Source of the DNA: Acholeplasmataceae bacterium
GTDB lineage: Bacteria > Bacillota_I > Bacilli_A > Acholeplasmatales > Acholeplasmataceae
Direction: 5' to 3'
Assembly: GCA_012520715.1 (NCBI GenBank)
Contig: JAAYNT010000064.1
Span: forward strand, 1-7,449
Length of the DNA stretch: 7,449 nucleotides
Shown here: one piece after another, positions 1 to 5,496 of the stretch
Numbering within the stretch: the first letter of the stretch is position 1
Layout of the letters: every line of letters begins with the position of its first letter
The notes under the pieces: generated by a model
Told to the model about the DNA's origin: nothing
The model's database searches: none
The model's input: only the letters and a program-made list of their open reading frames with translations
Program-made: the position numbers and the translations under genes

Positions 1-1
1 A

Positions 2-37
2 ATCACATTTAGCGTAGAAACTGGCGTTACTCCATAA
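2..37 (+). CDS. 3' end of an upstream gene, possibly another SipW-dependent secreted protein (partial)
   Basis: Only one of the three + frames is open from the window edge. It encodes ITFSVETGVTP and then two TAA stops in a row, at 35-37 and 38-40. The gap to the signal peptidase start is 41 bases with no T-tailed terminator, so the two genes are probably co-transcribed. The last residues look like a final beta strand. TasA/camelysin-type proteins often sit beside sipW and end in a beta strand of this kind, so a second SipW substrate is a reasonable guess from context. Eleven residues cannot establish a family, and this end could belong to any protein. Confidence 0.45.
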   Translation: MTFSVETGVTP

Positions 38-78
38 TAAAACTTATTATATAGTTATATAAGTAGAAAATAAAAATC

Positions 79-714
79 GTGAAAACTGAAAGATCAGGTA
101 AAATTAAAAACATTCTCTCACTCATAGGTATCGCTATTATTACTGTTTTTGCTGCCTATCTTTTATTTTATCTTGTTTTTGATAAAGTATCACCTAATCA
201 AACCGTTAAGAAACTAGGTCATAAAGGATATTCTATTTTAACAGATAGTATGGAGCCTACAATTATGGTAGGAGACTTAGTTATAATAAAAAAGCATGAC
301 TTTGACAATCTCGAAGAAGGCGATATTATCGCCTTCCTCGTAGATAGCAATAAAGGTCCGGTTGTGGTGGTACATCGATTTTTAAAGTATGAAAATGCAC
401 TAGTACCTAAAGAAGATGGAAGTTTTTCTGTTGGGGAGAAAACTTTAGTTACAACAAAGGAAGGATCTACTCAAAGAGATAATTGGCCTAATTACATTAC
501 TGAAGATAGATTTATTGGCATATATTCCTTTAAAATACCTAAAGTTGGTAATGTAATAATGTTTTTCCAATCATGGATTGGAATTGCAACTATTGTATTT
601 TCTGCTGCAATTATTGTAACAGTAGTTTGGATTATAAAAGAAATAAGAAAAAATGAAACTAAAGAAGAATTAGTTTCAGAAGAAGAAAATAAACAAATAG
701 ATCAAAAAGAATAA
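79..714 (+). CDS. sipW: Signal peptidase I, SipW / ER-type (S26B family)
   Basis: This is a membrane-bound peptidase that removes signal peptides from a restricted set of exported proteins. The 211-residue protein has an N-terminal helix (about 12-34), an outside catalytic domain, and a C-terminal helix (about 160-186) followed by an acidic tail. The nucleophile lies in TDSMEPTI (Ser57). The second catalytic residue is a histidine in VVVVHRF (His99), not the lysine of ordinary bacterial signal peptidases, which marks the SipW/archaeal/ER branch. Asp134 in TQRDNWPN is the likely third residue. The start is GTG at 79; an in-frame TAG at 64-66 blocks a longer start, and no strong ribosome binding site is visible, which suggests coupling to the gene upstream. 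The next gene carries a matching substrate signal peptide. Family assignment is firm; the specific symbol is by analogy with Bacillus. Confidence 0.9.
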   Translation: MKTERSGKIKNILSLIGIAIITVFAAYLLFYLVFDKVSPNQTVKKLGHKGYSILTDSMEPTIMVGDLVIIKKHDFDNLEEGDIIAFLVDSNKGPVVVVHRFLKYENALVPKEDGSFSVGEKTLVTTKEGSTQRDNWPNYITEDRFIGIYSFKIPKVGNVIMFFQSWIGIATIVFSAAIIVTVVWIIKEIRKNETKEELVSEEENKQIDQKE

Positions 715-726
715 ATTTGATTTATT
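710..726 (+). repeat. Small AT-only hairpin between sipW and the substrate gene
   Basis: AATAAAT (710-716) and ATTTATT (720-726) form a perfect 7-bp stem around the loop TTG. The stem covers the sipW stop codon and ends just before the AAAGG ribosome binding site of the next gene at 727-731. It has no G-C pairs and no T tail, so it is not a terminator. It could slightly modulate coupling, or be chance in AT-rich sequence. Confidence 0.35.
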
Positions 727-741
727 AAAGGAAAAATTATA

Positions 742-966
742 TTGTTAAAGTTCGGCAAAAGATTTGTCGTTTTAATTGCGTTTTTAACCATGTTTGTTGT
801 GGTTTTTGCAACCTCAGGAGCATACTCATATTGGGCAGGTACAGTTGAGTCTCCTGCAGAAGAAACAAAAGAAGTTATTATACAAGCAGGTAATTGGCCA
901 AAACCACAAAACCACCAAAGCAATGGCCACCTACCATTGATGCCCCATTTGAACCTGGAGATATAA
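742..966 (+). CDS. N-terminal part of a SipW-cognate secreted protein, cut by a frameshift
   Basis: The start is TTG at 742, chosen because AAAGG (727-731) sits 10 bases upstream and the protein then opens as a signal peptide: basic MLKFGKR, a hydrophobic stretch at 8-24, then SGAYSYWAGTV. That pattern (small residues, aromatic, then YW/AF) resembles SipW substrates such as TasA, where cleavage falls in a GTWA-AF-like context; here it would fall near Ser29. The mature part begins with an acidic linker and a strand ending QAGNWPKP. From about residue 54 the reading turns into low-quality sequence and stops at 964-966, while the -1 frame (894-1397) takes over with coherent sequence. The meaningful part of this reading therefore ends near 910. 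Full-length product is probably about 217 residues if the frame is restored. It follows sipW by 27 bases, so the peptidase and its substrate are likely made together. Confidence 0.72.
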   Translation: MLKFGKRFVVLIAFLTMFVVVFATSGAYSYWAGTVESPAEETKEVIIQAGNWPKPQNHQSNGHLPLMPHLNLEI

Positions 967-1397
967 TTGAATATGAAGGAGTATTATATATTGTAAGAGA
1001 ACAAATGACTGATGGAAGTGTAATTCCTGGTCAACATTATAATAACTTCCTTACTCCTTATAATGAACTTGGTTCAAGTACGTACGATCCTCATTATGGA
1101 TATCGTCAATATGACATAGTTATTTATAACGGAATTCATTATATTGCAAACCGAGACGTTAATAGTTCCCCAGGAAATTCACACAATAATTATCCGGGAG
1201 ATCCAAATAAATGGTCACTACTTCCTGGGTATTCTTCAAATGTTGCATATACAAGGGGAACAGGATTTAGAACAGGAACTGGAGATACATTGGTTATATA
1301 TCGTGTAATTCAAAACGCACCAGCAGGAACACCTGTTACAGATACAAATTATTTTAAAGTAATAACTCAAGGAGTAGATTATTACTGGCAACCATAA
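894..1397 (+). CDS. C-terminal part of the same protein: repeated carbohydrate-binding-like modules
   Basis: This open frame continues the broken gene above; the TTG at 894 is not a convincing start, since no ribosome binding site precedes it and it opens within the linker. It begins with a Pro/Lys/Trp linker (KPPKQWPPT), then shows a module seen at least twice: GDIIEYEGVLY (22-32) and YDIVIYNGIHY (73-83), each with Asp, three residues, Tyr, then Gly and Tyr, as in small CBM5/12-type chitin-binding and phage-tail modules. The second ends in DPNKWS, with a Trp that could stack on sugar. A third, more divergent copy runs GDTLVIYRVIQNAPAGTP (130-147) to NYFKVI. No enzyme domain is seen. The likely role is a surface or matrix protein that binds a polysaccharide; ligand unknown. 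The family is assigned from pattern only. Confidence 0.68.
   Translation: MAKTTKPPKQWPPTIDAPFEPGDIIEYEGVLYIVREQMTDGSVIPGQHYNNFLTPYNELGSSTYDPHYGYRQYDIVIYNGIHYIANRDVNSSPGNSHNNYPGDPNKWSLLPGYSSNVAYTRGTGFRTGTGDTLVIYRVIQNAPAGTPVTDTNYFKVITQGVDYYWQP
898..920 (+). other. Frameshift region in the Pro/Lys linker
   Basis: The first frame reads NWPKP and the -1 frame then reads KPPKQWPPT, so the two readings meet here. Two runs of four A lie in this stretch, at 900-903 and 908-911. One extra A in either run would join the frames, giving NWPKTTKPPKQW or NWPKPQKPPKQW. The window therefore looks one base short. This may be a true mutation, on/off variation in a short run, or an assembly or sequencing error. 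No classical X-XXY-YYZ slippery heptamer is seen in the correct phase. Confidence 0.7.
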
Positions 1398-1399
1398 AG

Positions 1400-1428
1400 C
1401 ATATGTAGCTTTGGCACATATGATTTTT
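1400..1428 (+). terminator. Possible terminator hairpin after the substrate gene
   Basis: CATATGT (1400-1406) pairs with ACATATG (1416-1422) around a nine-base loop in which GC/GC can add two pairs. A run of five T follows at 1424-1428. The stem begins three bases after the stop codon. It is AT-rich and weaker than the second hairpin downstream, with which it may act in tandem. Confidence 0.5.
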
Positions 1429-1463
1429 GGTTTATATTTTGACAATAACTAATTTAAACATGT

Positions 1464-1483
1464 AGCGCTAAATAGCGCTTTTT
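1464..1483 (+). terminator. Rho-independent terminator ending the sipW unit
   Basis: AGCGCT (1464-1469) and AGCGCT (1474-1479) form a GC-rich 6-bp stem around the loop AAAT, followed by TTTTT (1479-1483, the first T also in the stem). This separates the surface-protein module from the next gene. Confidence 0.75.
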
Positions 1484-1553
1484 GTTTGCTTTAATGCGAA
1501 AAGCATATCAAAATACGCTTATTTTGGTAAAATATAAATAAGAGGTGGTTATA
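1484..1553 (+). promoter_or_regulatory. Leader of the four-helix membrane protein, with small hairpins and a candidate -10
   Basis: Two further inverted repeats lie here: TGCTTT/AAAGCA (1487-1492 and 1500-1505) and CAAAATA/TATTTTG (1509-1515 and 1520-1526, loop CGCT). A candidate -10 element TAAAAT sits at 1528-1533 but has no good -35 partner. The ribosome binding site AGAGGTGG (1541-1548) fixes the ATG at 1554 as the start. No known riboswitch was recognised. Promoter placement is weak; the ribosome binding site is clear. Confidence 0.4.
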
Positions 1554-2060
1554 ATGTTACAATTAGCATTTAAAAAACAATTAGAGAAAAAGTTATTAAT
1601 TCAAAACATTATAGTTTTTGTATTAATGATGGTTATATATACAATGTTAGATTGGTTAGGCTATCGTGACGCTACTCAAAATAACATTACAACACCAACT
1701 GGAATAATTGTTGCTAATGTTATTATTAATATATTTTTATCAGCATTAACTACTCTTACAATTGGACTCTCAACAGCAAACGTTCAAATCATGGGAAGAG
1801 AAGTTAGAGGAAGTGGATTTTTTCCAACGCTTGCTATTATATTAGGATTTATTACATTTGGATGTACATCATGTGTTATTACATTTTTTGCATCAATTGG
1901 AATAACATTTCTTGCCAGTGCTTCTGCACTAGCTGGAAATGGTATTTGGTTTAAATTGGGTGCACTTGGTTTATTAATTATTGGACTAGTATTTGTAAGT
2001 ATAATGATTAGTAAAGCAACATGTAAAATTAATTTAAAAGAAGAAGCGGAAGAAAAGTAA
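1554..2060 (+). CDS. Unrecognised four-helix membrane protein with an intramembrane Cys-x-x-Cys
   Basis: The family is not recognised. The 168-residue protein has a basic N-terminus (LAFKKQLEKK) and four hydrophobic segments at about 16-35, 51-75, 91-121 and 131-152, followed by a charged, acidic C-terminal tail. The third segment begins with FGCTSCVITFFASIG, placing Cys104 and Cys107 inside or at the edge of the membrane; a third Cys (157) follows helix four. Such a pair could form a disulfide, bind a metal or take part in thiol exchange, but nothing here proves it. Start: ATG at 1554 is preferred over the in-frame GTG at 1545 because that GTG lies inside the AGAGGTGG ribosome binding site. 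The gene follows a terminator and ends one base before ung, so the two are probably co-transcribed. No link to uracil repair is evident from its sequence. Confidence 0.82.
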   Translation: MLQLAFKKQLEKKLLIQNIIVFVLMMVIYTMLDWLGYRDATQNNITTPTGIIVANVIINIFLSALTTLTIGLSTANVQIMGREVRGSGFFPTLAIILGFITFGCTSCVITFFASIGITFLASASALAGNGIWFKLGALGLLIIGLVFVSIMISKATCKINLKEEAEEK

Positions 2061-2061
2061 T

Positions 2062-2703
2062 ATGAATTGGGACGAACTCTTAAAAAGCGAAAAAGAAAAA
2101 TCATATTTTTATGATCTTGAAAATATTATTAAAACTAAAAGACTAACCGAAACAGTATACCCACCAGCAAGTGAGGTATATAACGCATTAGAGTTAACAC
2201 CGTATGATAATGTTAAAGTAGTTATCATTGGTCAAGATCCATATCATGGATTTGGACAAGCTCACGGTTTGGCTTTTAGTGTCAAAGAAGACAGTAAAAT
2301 GCCACCTAGTTTAAAAAATATATTTTTAGAACTATATTCAGATTTAAGAATTAGAAGAACTAATACTAATTTAACTGACTGGGCACAAGAAGGGGTTTTA
2401 CTATTAAATACAATTTTAACAGTTGAAGAAGGAAAGCCACTATCACATCAAAAGTTAGGATGGGAAACTTTTACTAATAAGATCATTGAATTAGTAAATA
2501 ATAAAAAAACGCCAGTCGTATTTATATTATGGGGTAATAATGCTATTTCATTTAAAGAGTTAATCACTAATCCAATTCATTTAGTTATTACATCATCACA
2601 TCCATCGCCATTATCAGCAAGACACTCATTCTTTGGATCTAAACCTTTTTCAAGAACTAATGAGTTTTTAATTAGTAATAATATTAAACCAATAAATTGG
2701 TAA
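2062..2703 (+). CDS. ung: Uracil-DNA glycosylase, family 1
   Basis: This enzyme cuts uracil out of DNA and starts base-excision repair of deaminated cytosine or misincorporated dUMP. The 213-residue protein has the normal family length and motifs in order: GQDPYHG (57-63) with catalytic Asp59 and pocket Tyr61, a PPSLKNI element (81-87), LLLN (113-116) with the uracil-reading Asn116, and HPSPLSA (180-186) with catalytic His180 and the minor-groove loop. Uracil-stacking Phe72 is also present. The ATG lies one base after the stop of the membrane protein gene; only weak purine-rich sequence precedes it, so translation is probably coupled. The last codons overlap the -35 element of the folT promoter. 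With the dUTPase further downstream, the window encodes both ways of keeping uracil out of DNA. Confidence 0.97.
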   Translation: MNWDELLKSEKEKSYFYDLENIIKTKRLTETVYPPASEVYNALELTPYDNVKVVIIGQDPYHGFGQAHGLAFSVKEDSKMPPSLKNIFLELYSDLRIRRTNTNLTDWAQEGVLLLNTILTVEEGKPLSHQKLGWETFTNKIIELVNNKKTPVVFILWGNNAISFKELITNPIHLVITSSHPSPLSARHSFFGSKPFSRTNEFLISNNIKPINW

Positions 2704-2726
2704 AAACTATTAAAATTTAGTATAAT
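2697..2726 (+). promoter_or_regulatory. Promoter of the riboswitch-folT transcript
   Basis: The -35 element TTGGTA (2697-2702) and a perfect -10 element TATAAT (2721-2726) are separated by 18 bases. Transcription would start near 2732-2734, exactly where the first paired region of the riboswitch begins. The -35 box overlaps the last codons and stop of ung. The agreement of promoter and riboswitch 5' end supports the call. Confidence 0.75.
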
Positions 2727-2731
2727 TAATA

Positions 2732-2827
2732 ATACAGAGTAACCATACAAGCGTCAAGTGTCTAATCATGGGATGTTGGATTAGAACGAACACCAGTGGT
2801 GGCGGTTTGATGGTGCGTCCGCTGTAT
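2732..2827 (+). ncRNA. Tetrahydrofolate (THF) riboswitch
   Basis: The RNA matches the THF riboswitch (folT/folE leader) layout. ATACAG (2732-2737) pairs with CTGTAT (2822-2827) as P1. The conserved strings appear in order: GAGTA, GCGTCAAGTG (2751-2760), GGGATGTT (2770-2777), AACGAA (2785-2790), GGCGG (2801-2805) and TCCGCT (2818-2823). TCTAATC/GATTAGA (2761-2767 and 2779-2785) is the P3 stem, and CACC/GGTG (2791-2794 and 2798-2801) forms a small hairpin. GGATG (2771-2775) can pair with CGTCC (2816-2820) as the known pseudoknot, with one G-U pair. It sits just upstream of a folate transporter gene, as expected. In this class THF binding normally lowers expression. Identification is from remembered consensus and is strong. 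Confidence 0.93.
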
Positions 2828-2844
2828 ATTTAGTTATAAGTGGA

Positions 2845-2869
2845 CTCTCTTTATAAAGGAGGGTTTTTT
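2845..2869 (+). promoter_or_regulatory. Expression hairpin of the THF riboswitch, burying the folT ribosome binding site
   Basis: CTCTCTTT (2845-2852) pairs with AAGGAGGG (2856-2863) in an 8-bp stem with two G-U pairs and the loop ATA; the 3' arm is the folT ribosome binding site. Six T follow (2864-2869), then the ATG at 2871. The structure can therefore hide the ribosome binding site and also resembles an intrinsic terminator. Two competing pairings exist: AGAGT (2736-2740, in P1 and the riboswitch core) with ACTCT (2844-2848), and TTATAAG (2834-2840) with 2849-2856 allowing one bulge. Either would open the hairpin. Which one operates is inference. Confidence 0.7.
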
Positions 2870-2870
2870 A

Positions 2871-3404
2871 ATGCAAAAAATACAAATCAAAAAAATAATC
2901 TTAGGAGCAATACTTGCTGCTATATCAGCAGCAATTAGACTTTCTTCTGATTATTTATTTCCATCTGGTGGATCATTTGGCTTACCGCTTTATAGTATTC
3001 CATTAGTTATATCAAGTTTATATCTTGGTCCTTGGTTTTCGCTAATAGTTGGGTTTGTGGCTGATTTAGGAATTGGTTTTCTAGGGCCATATGGCTATAA
3101 ACCGCTATTTGTAATATCAAGTTTAGCATGGTCTTTTATTCCTGGATTAATTGCTAGAAAGAATTATAACTTTGGTAAAATGGCTATTGCTATTATTATT
3201 TCTTATTTGTTTGCAAGTTTAGGAAATACATTTGCAATATGGGTTCATTTTGGAAAAGGAACAGCTGTTGGCTCATTAATAGTTAGACTTGTAATGTTAA
3301 TATCATTATCGCCATTTTTAATTTATATTAACCATGTGATTTATGAAAGACTATTACAAGCCCAAGGTGTAAACATCGCAAAAACAACCGAAGAGATATC
3401 ATAA
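2871..3404 (+). CDS. folT: Folate ECF transporter, substrate-binding S component
   Basis: FolT is the membrane S component that binds folate and works with the shared EcfA/EcfA'/EcfT energizing module, which is not in this window. The 177-residue protein has about six hydrophobic segments. The first carries alanines four apart (Ala13, Ala17, Ala21), the AxxxA pattern S components use to contact EcfT. Features typical of FolT follow: PLVISSLYLGP (44-54), the G-x-x-A-D segment (61-65), a loop GPYG (72-75) and FIPGL (89-93). Length is usual for an S component. The THF riboswitch directly upstream is the main reason for choosing folate over other vitamins. The ATG is fixed by AAGGAGGG seven bases upstream. 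The gene has its own promoter and terminator, and is thus regulated alone by cell folate level. Confidence 0.9.
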   Translation: MQKIQIKKIILGAILAAISAAIRLSSDYLFPSGGSFGLPLYSIPLVISSLYLGPWFSLIVGFVADLGIGFLGPYGYKPLFVISSLAWSFIPGLIARKNYNFGKMAIAIIISYLFASLGNTFAIWVHFGKGTAVGSLIVRLVMLISLSPFLIYINHVIYERLLQAQGVNIAKTTEEIS

Positions 3405-3430
3405 AAAGGACGCTTGAATGCGTCCTTTTT
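3403..3430 (+). terminator. Strong rho-independent terminator of folT
   Basis: AAAAAGGACGC (3403-3413) pairs perfectly with GCGTCCTTTTT (3420-3430) around the loop TTGAAT. The 11-bp stem overlaps the stop codon of folT. The A and T arms make it able to work on both strands, though no gene faces it from the other side. Confidence 0.93.
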
Positions 3431-3443
3431 GGTAAAGATGTTG

Positions 3444-3470
3444 TATAATAAAGTTAAGTAAGAAAGGTGA
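3444..3470 (+). promoter_or_regulatory. Candidate -10 element and ribosome binding site of the hydrolase-trmFO-dut operon
   Basis: A perfect TATAAT lies at 3444-3449, just after the folT terminator. No good -35 box is seen: at usual spacing the sequence is the T-rich terminator arm. AAAGGTGA (3463-3470) is a good ribosome binding site seven bases from the ATG at 3477. Since a strong terminator precedes it, a promoter must lie here, so the -10 call is likely right. Confidence 0.6.
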
Positions 3471-3476
3471 TAATCG

Positions 3477-4211
3477 ATGCATAATATAAATAAAACAGCA
3501 ACCATCACACCCTATTTAGTTGAAAATACAACTAATAAATTAAGACCAGCCATATTAATATTACCCGGTGGGTCATATTTATATACATCTAAAAGAGAAG
3601 GTAGACCAGTTGCTACCGCTTTTAATAATGCTGGTATTCATTCGTTTGTTTTAGACTATACAACTTTTACTAAAAACGAAGATATTACAGTTGAAGAAAT
3701 GATTCAAGAAGTTAATAAAGCATATAACTATATTATAGGCAAATCAAAAGAGTTTCAAGTTGATGTTAATAAAATATATATTATTGGTTTTAGTGCTGGT
3801 GGTCATTTAGCAGCTGAAGTTATTAATAGATATCCTAATCACTACAAAAAAGCAATCTTATCTTATCCAGCACTAAAAATAAATATTAAAACTGATCGCA
3901 CTGACAAAGAAGTAGACTTTGTTAGAAAAGCTTTTAAAAATAACCCAACTAATCAACTAACTAATAAAGTGCCACCAGTATTTATTTGGCACACTTATGA
4001 AGATGAAACAGTCCCTATTGAAGGTTCAATTGAGTATGTTTTAAAACTAAATGAGTTAAAAGTACCATTTGAGGCTCACTTTTTTGAGAAGGGAGCTCAT
4101 GGTCTTTCAGTAGCTACCGAAGTTACTGCAACTGAAGAAAATGAAAGAATGGACTTACACGCAGCAAATTGGGTAACGCTTGCAAGTAATTGGTTACTAA
4201 GAAATGATTAA
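3477..4211 (+). CDS. Alpha/beta hydrolase, acetylesterase / BD-FAE-like
   Basis: A cytoplasmic serine hydrolase of the alpha/beta fold; no signal peptide is present. In the 244-residue protein the oxyanion region is LPGGSY (29-34), similar to the HGGG/PGGG motif of esterases. The nucleophile elbow is GFSAGGH (104-110) with Ser106. Asp176 in HTYEDETVP and His208 in KGAHGLS complete the triad at normal spacing. This arrangement (PGGxY, GFSAGG, HxxxDxxVP, GxHG) is typical of small acetyl-xylan-esterase-like and BD-FAE-like proteins that hydrolyse short acyl esters. The actual substrate cannot be told. It is the first gene of an operon and overlaps trmFO by 8 bases; nothing in its sequence explains a role in tRNA or DNA metabolism. 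Its promoter-proximal place suggests simple co-expression. Confidence 0.88.
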   Translation: MHNINKTATITPYLVENTTNKLRPAILILPGGSYLYTSKREGRPVATAFNNAGIHSFVLDYTTFTKNEDITVEEMIQEVNKAYNYIIGKSKEFQVDVNKIYIIGFSAGGHLAAEVINRYPNHYKKAILSYPALKINIKTDRTDKEVDFVRKAFKNNPTNQLTNKVPPVFIWHTYEDETVPIEGSIEYVLKLNELKVPFEAHFFEKGAHGLSVATEVTATEENERMDLHAANWVTLASNWLLRND

Positions 4212-5496
4212 AATAATTGGCGGTGGATTAGCAGGAGTAGAAGTTGCTAACTTTTTAGCTAACCGTAAAATCCCGGTAACCATATATGAAATGAGACCAA
4301 CCAAATACACTGAAGTCCACCAAACTGATCTTTTAGGTGAATTAGTATGTTCTAATTCACTTCGTTCTAATGATATTAATACAGCAGTTGGATTATTAAA
4401 AGAAGAAATGAGACTATTTCACTCATTAATTTTAAAAGCTGCGGAAGTATCTAAAATAGAAGGTGGAACTAGTTTAATGGTTGATAGAGTAAAGTTTTCA
4501 AACTTTATTACTAATAGTATTAAAGATAATCCATATATTAAAATAATAAATGAAGAAGTAACTAACCTTAATTTAGATGAGTTAACAGTAATAGCTACCG
4601 GACCACTAACATCTAAAGGTTTAGTAGATGAGTTATTAAAATTAAATGACAGTGACACATTAAATTTCTTTGATGCGGTTGCACCAATTATTGAGTTTGA
4701 TTCAATCAATTTAGATATTTGTTATTTTAAAGATAGATACTCAGATGACGGAGGGACATATCTAAATTGTCCAATGACAAAAGAAGAATACGACACTTTT
4801 TACAGTGAACTTATAAATGCTGAGCGTCACGCTCCAAAAGATTTTGAAAAAGAAATCTTTGAAGCGTGCATGCCAATTGAAGTAATGGCCGAAAGAGGTT
4901 ATCAAACTCCGTTATTTGGCCCACTTAAGCCAGTCGGACTTGAAGTAGGCAACAATAGACCGTATGCAGTAGTTCAATTAAGACCAGATGACTTTTCTCG
5001 CAAGATGTATAATATGGTTGGTTTTCAAACAAGTCTAAAACATCCAGAGCAAACACGTATTATTAGATTAATACCAGGATTAGAAAATGCTAATATCTTA
5101 AGATATGGTGTAATTCACCGTAATACTTATCTTAACTCACCAAAAATATTAACAAGGGGCTTTCAGTTTAAAGATTATCCTAACTTATTTTTAGTTGGAC
5201 AAATCTCTGGTGTTGAAGGATATGTTGAAAGTGCAGCATCAGGAATTGCTGCTGCAATTAACATATACAATCAAATAGTAAATAAAGAGCCACTTTATTT
5301 ACCACTTGAGTCAATGATAGGATCACTTGATAGTTATGTATCAAGTTATAATAGTAATTTTGTTCCAATGAATGCTAATTTTGGAATTATTAAAGAAATT
5401 AATAAAAAGATGAAAAGAAAAGAAAAAAGAGCAATGTACGGAAAAGTATCAATTGAAGCTCTTAATAAATTTAGAAAGGAAAATCCGTGGATATAA
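4204..5496 (+). CDS. trmFO: Methylene-THF-FAD-dependent tRNA (uracil-54-C5)-methyltransferase
   Basis: TrmFO makes 5-methyluridine (ribothymidine) at position 54 in the T loop of tRNA, taking the carbon from 5,10-methylenetetrahydrofolate and using reduced FAD. The 430-residue length is normal. The N-terminus is a dinucleotide-binding fold, IIGGGLAGVEVANFLA (4-19), followed by YEMRP (28-32) and ELVCSNSLRS (46-55). Cys49 and Cys222 (EACMPIE) correspond, with a constant offset of four, to the two cysteines reported as important in the Bacillus subtilis enzyme. A conserved FAD-side segment GQISGVEGYVESAASG lies near the C-terminus. The start overlaps the hydrolase gene by 8 bases with only weak ribosome binding sequence, and the end overlaps the recombinase gene by 10, so translation is coupled. 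Adjacent trmFO and xerC are common in Bacilli. Its need for folate matches the folT unit upstream. Confidence 0.97.
   Translation: MIKIIGGGLAGVEVANFLANRKIPVTIYEMRPTKYTEVHQTDLLGELVCSNSLRSNDINTAVGLLKEEMRLFHSLILKAAEVSKIEGGTSLMVDRVKFSNFITNSIKDNPYIKIINEEVTNLNLDELTVIATGPLTSKGLVDELLKLNDSDTLNFFDAVAPIIEFDSINLDICYFKDRYSDDGGTYLNCPMTKEEYDTFYSELINAERHAPKDFEKEIFEACMPIEVMAERGYQTPLFGPLKPVGLEVGNNRPYAVVQLRPDDFSRKMYNMVGFQTSLKHPEQTRIIRLIPGLENANILRYGVIHRNTYLNSPKILTRGFQFKDYPNLFLVGQISGVEGYVESAASGIAAAINIYNQIVNKEPLYLPLESMIGSLDSYVSSYNSNFVPMNANFGIIKEINKKMKRKEKRAMYGKVSIEALNKFRKENPWI

Noticed and set aside
42..64. ACTTAT/ATAAGT inverted repeat before sipW as a terminator
   Set aside because: The stem is only six AT-rich pairs with a bulge, the loop is long and no T tail follows; more likely chance.
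895..920. Programmed -1 ribosomal frameshifting at a slippery heptamer
   Set aside because: No X-XXY-YYZ heptamer lies in the correct phase and no strong stimulatory stem is evident; a simple one-base loss in an A run explains the data better. Not fully excluded.
702..923. Minus-strand open frame opposite the SipW substrate gene
   Set aside because: No ribosome binding site and no recognisable protein; it lies opposite a clear signal-peptide coding region.
1236..1445. Cysteine-rich minus-strand open frame
   Set aside because: It mirrors the binding-module gene and runs through the terminator hairpin; the cysteines come from complementing Ala/Thr-type codons, with no start signals.
1545..1553. 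GTG at 1545 as start of the membrane protein
   Set aside because: The GTG lies inside AGAGGTGG, which is the ribosome binding site for the ATG at 1554; the longer start has no site of its own.
1784..2104. Minus-strand open frame across the membrane protein and ung start
   Set aside because: It covers two real genes on the other strand and resembles no protein.
4419..4709. Minus-strand open frame inside trmFO
   Set aside because: It is the antisense of well-conserved trmFO coding sequence, without start signals.
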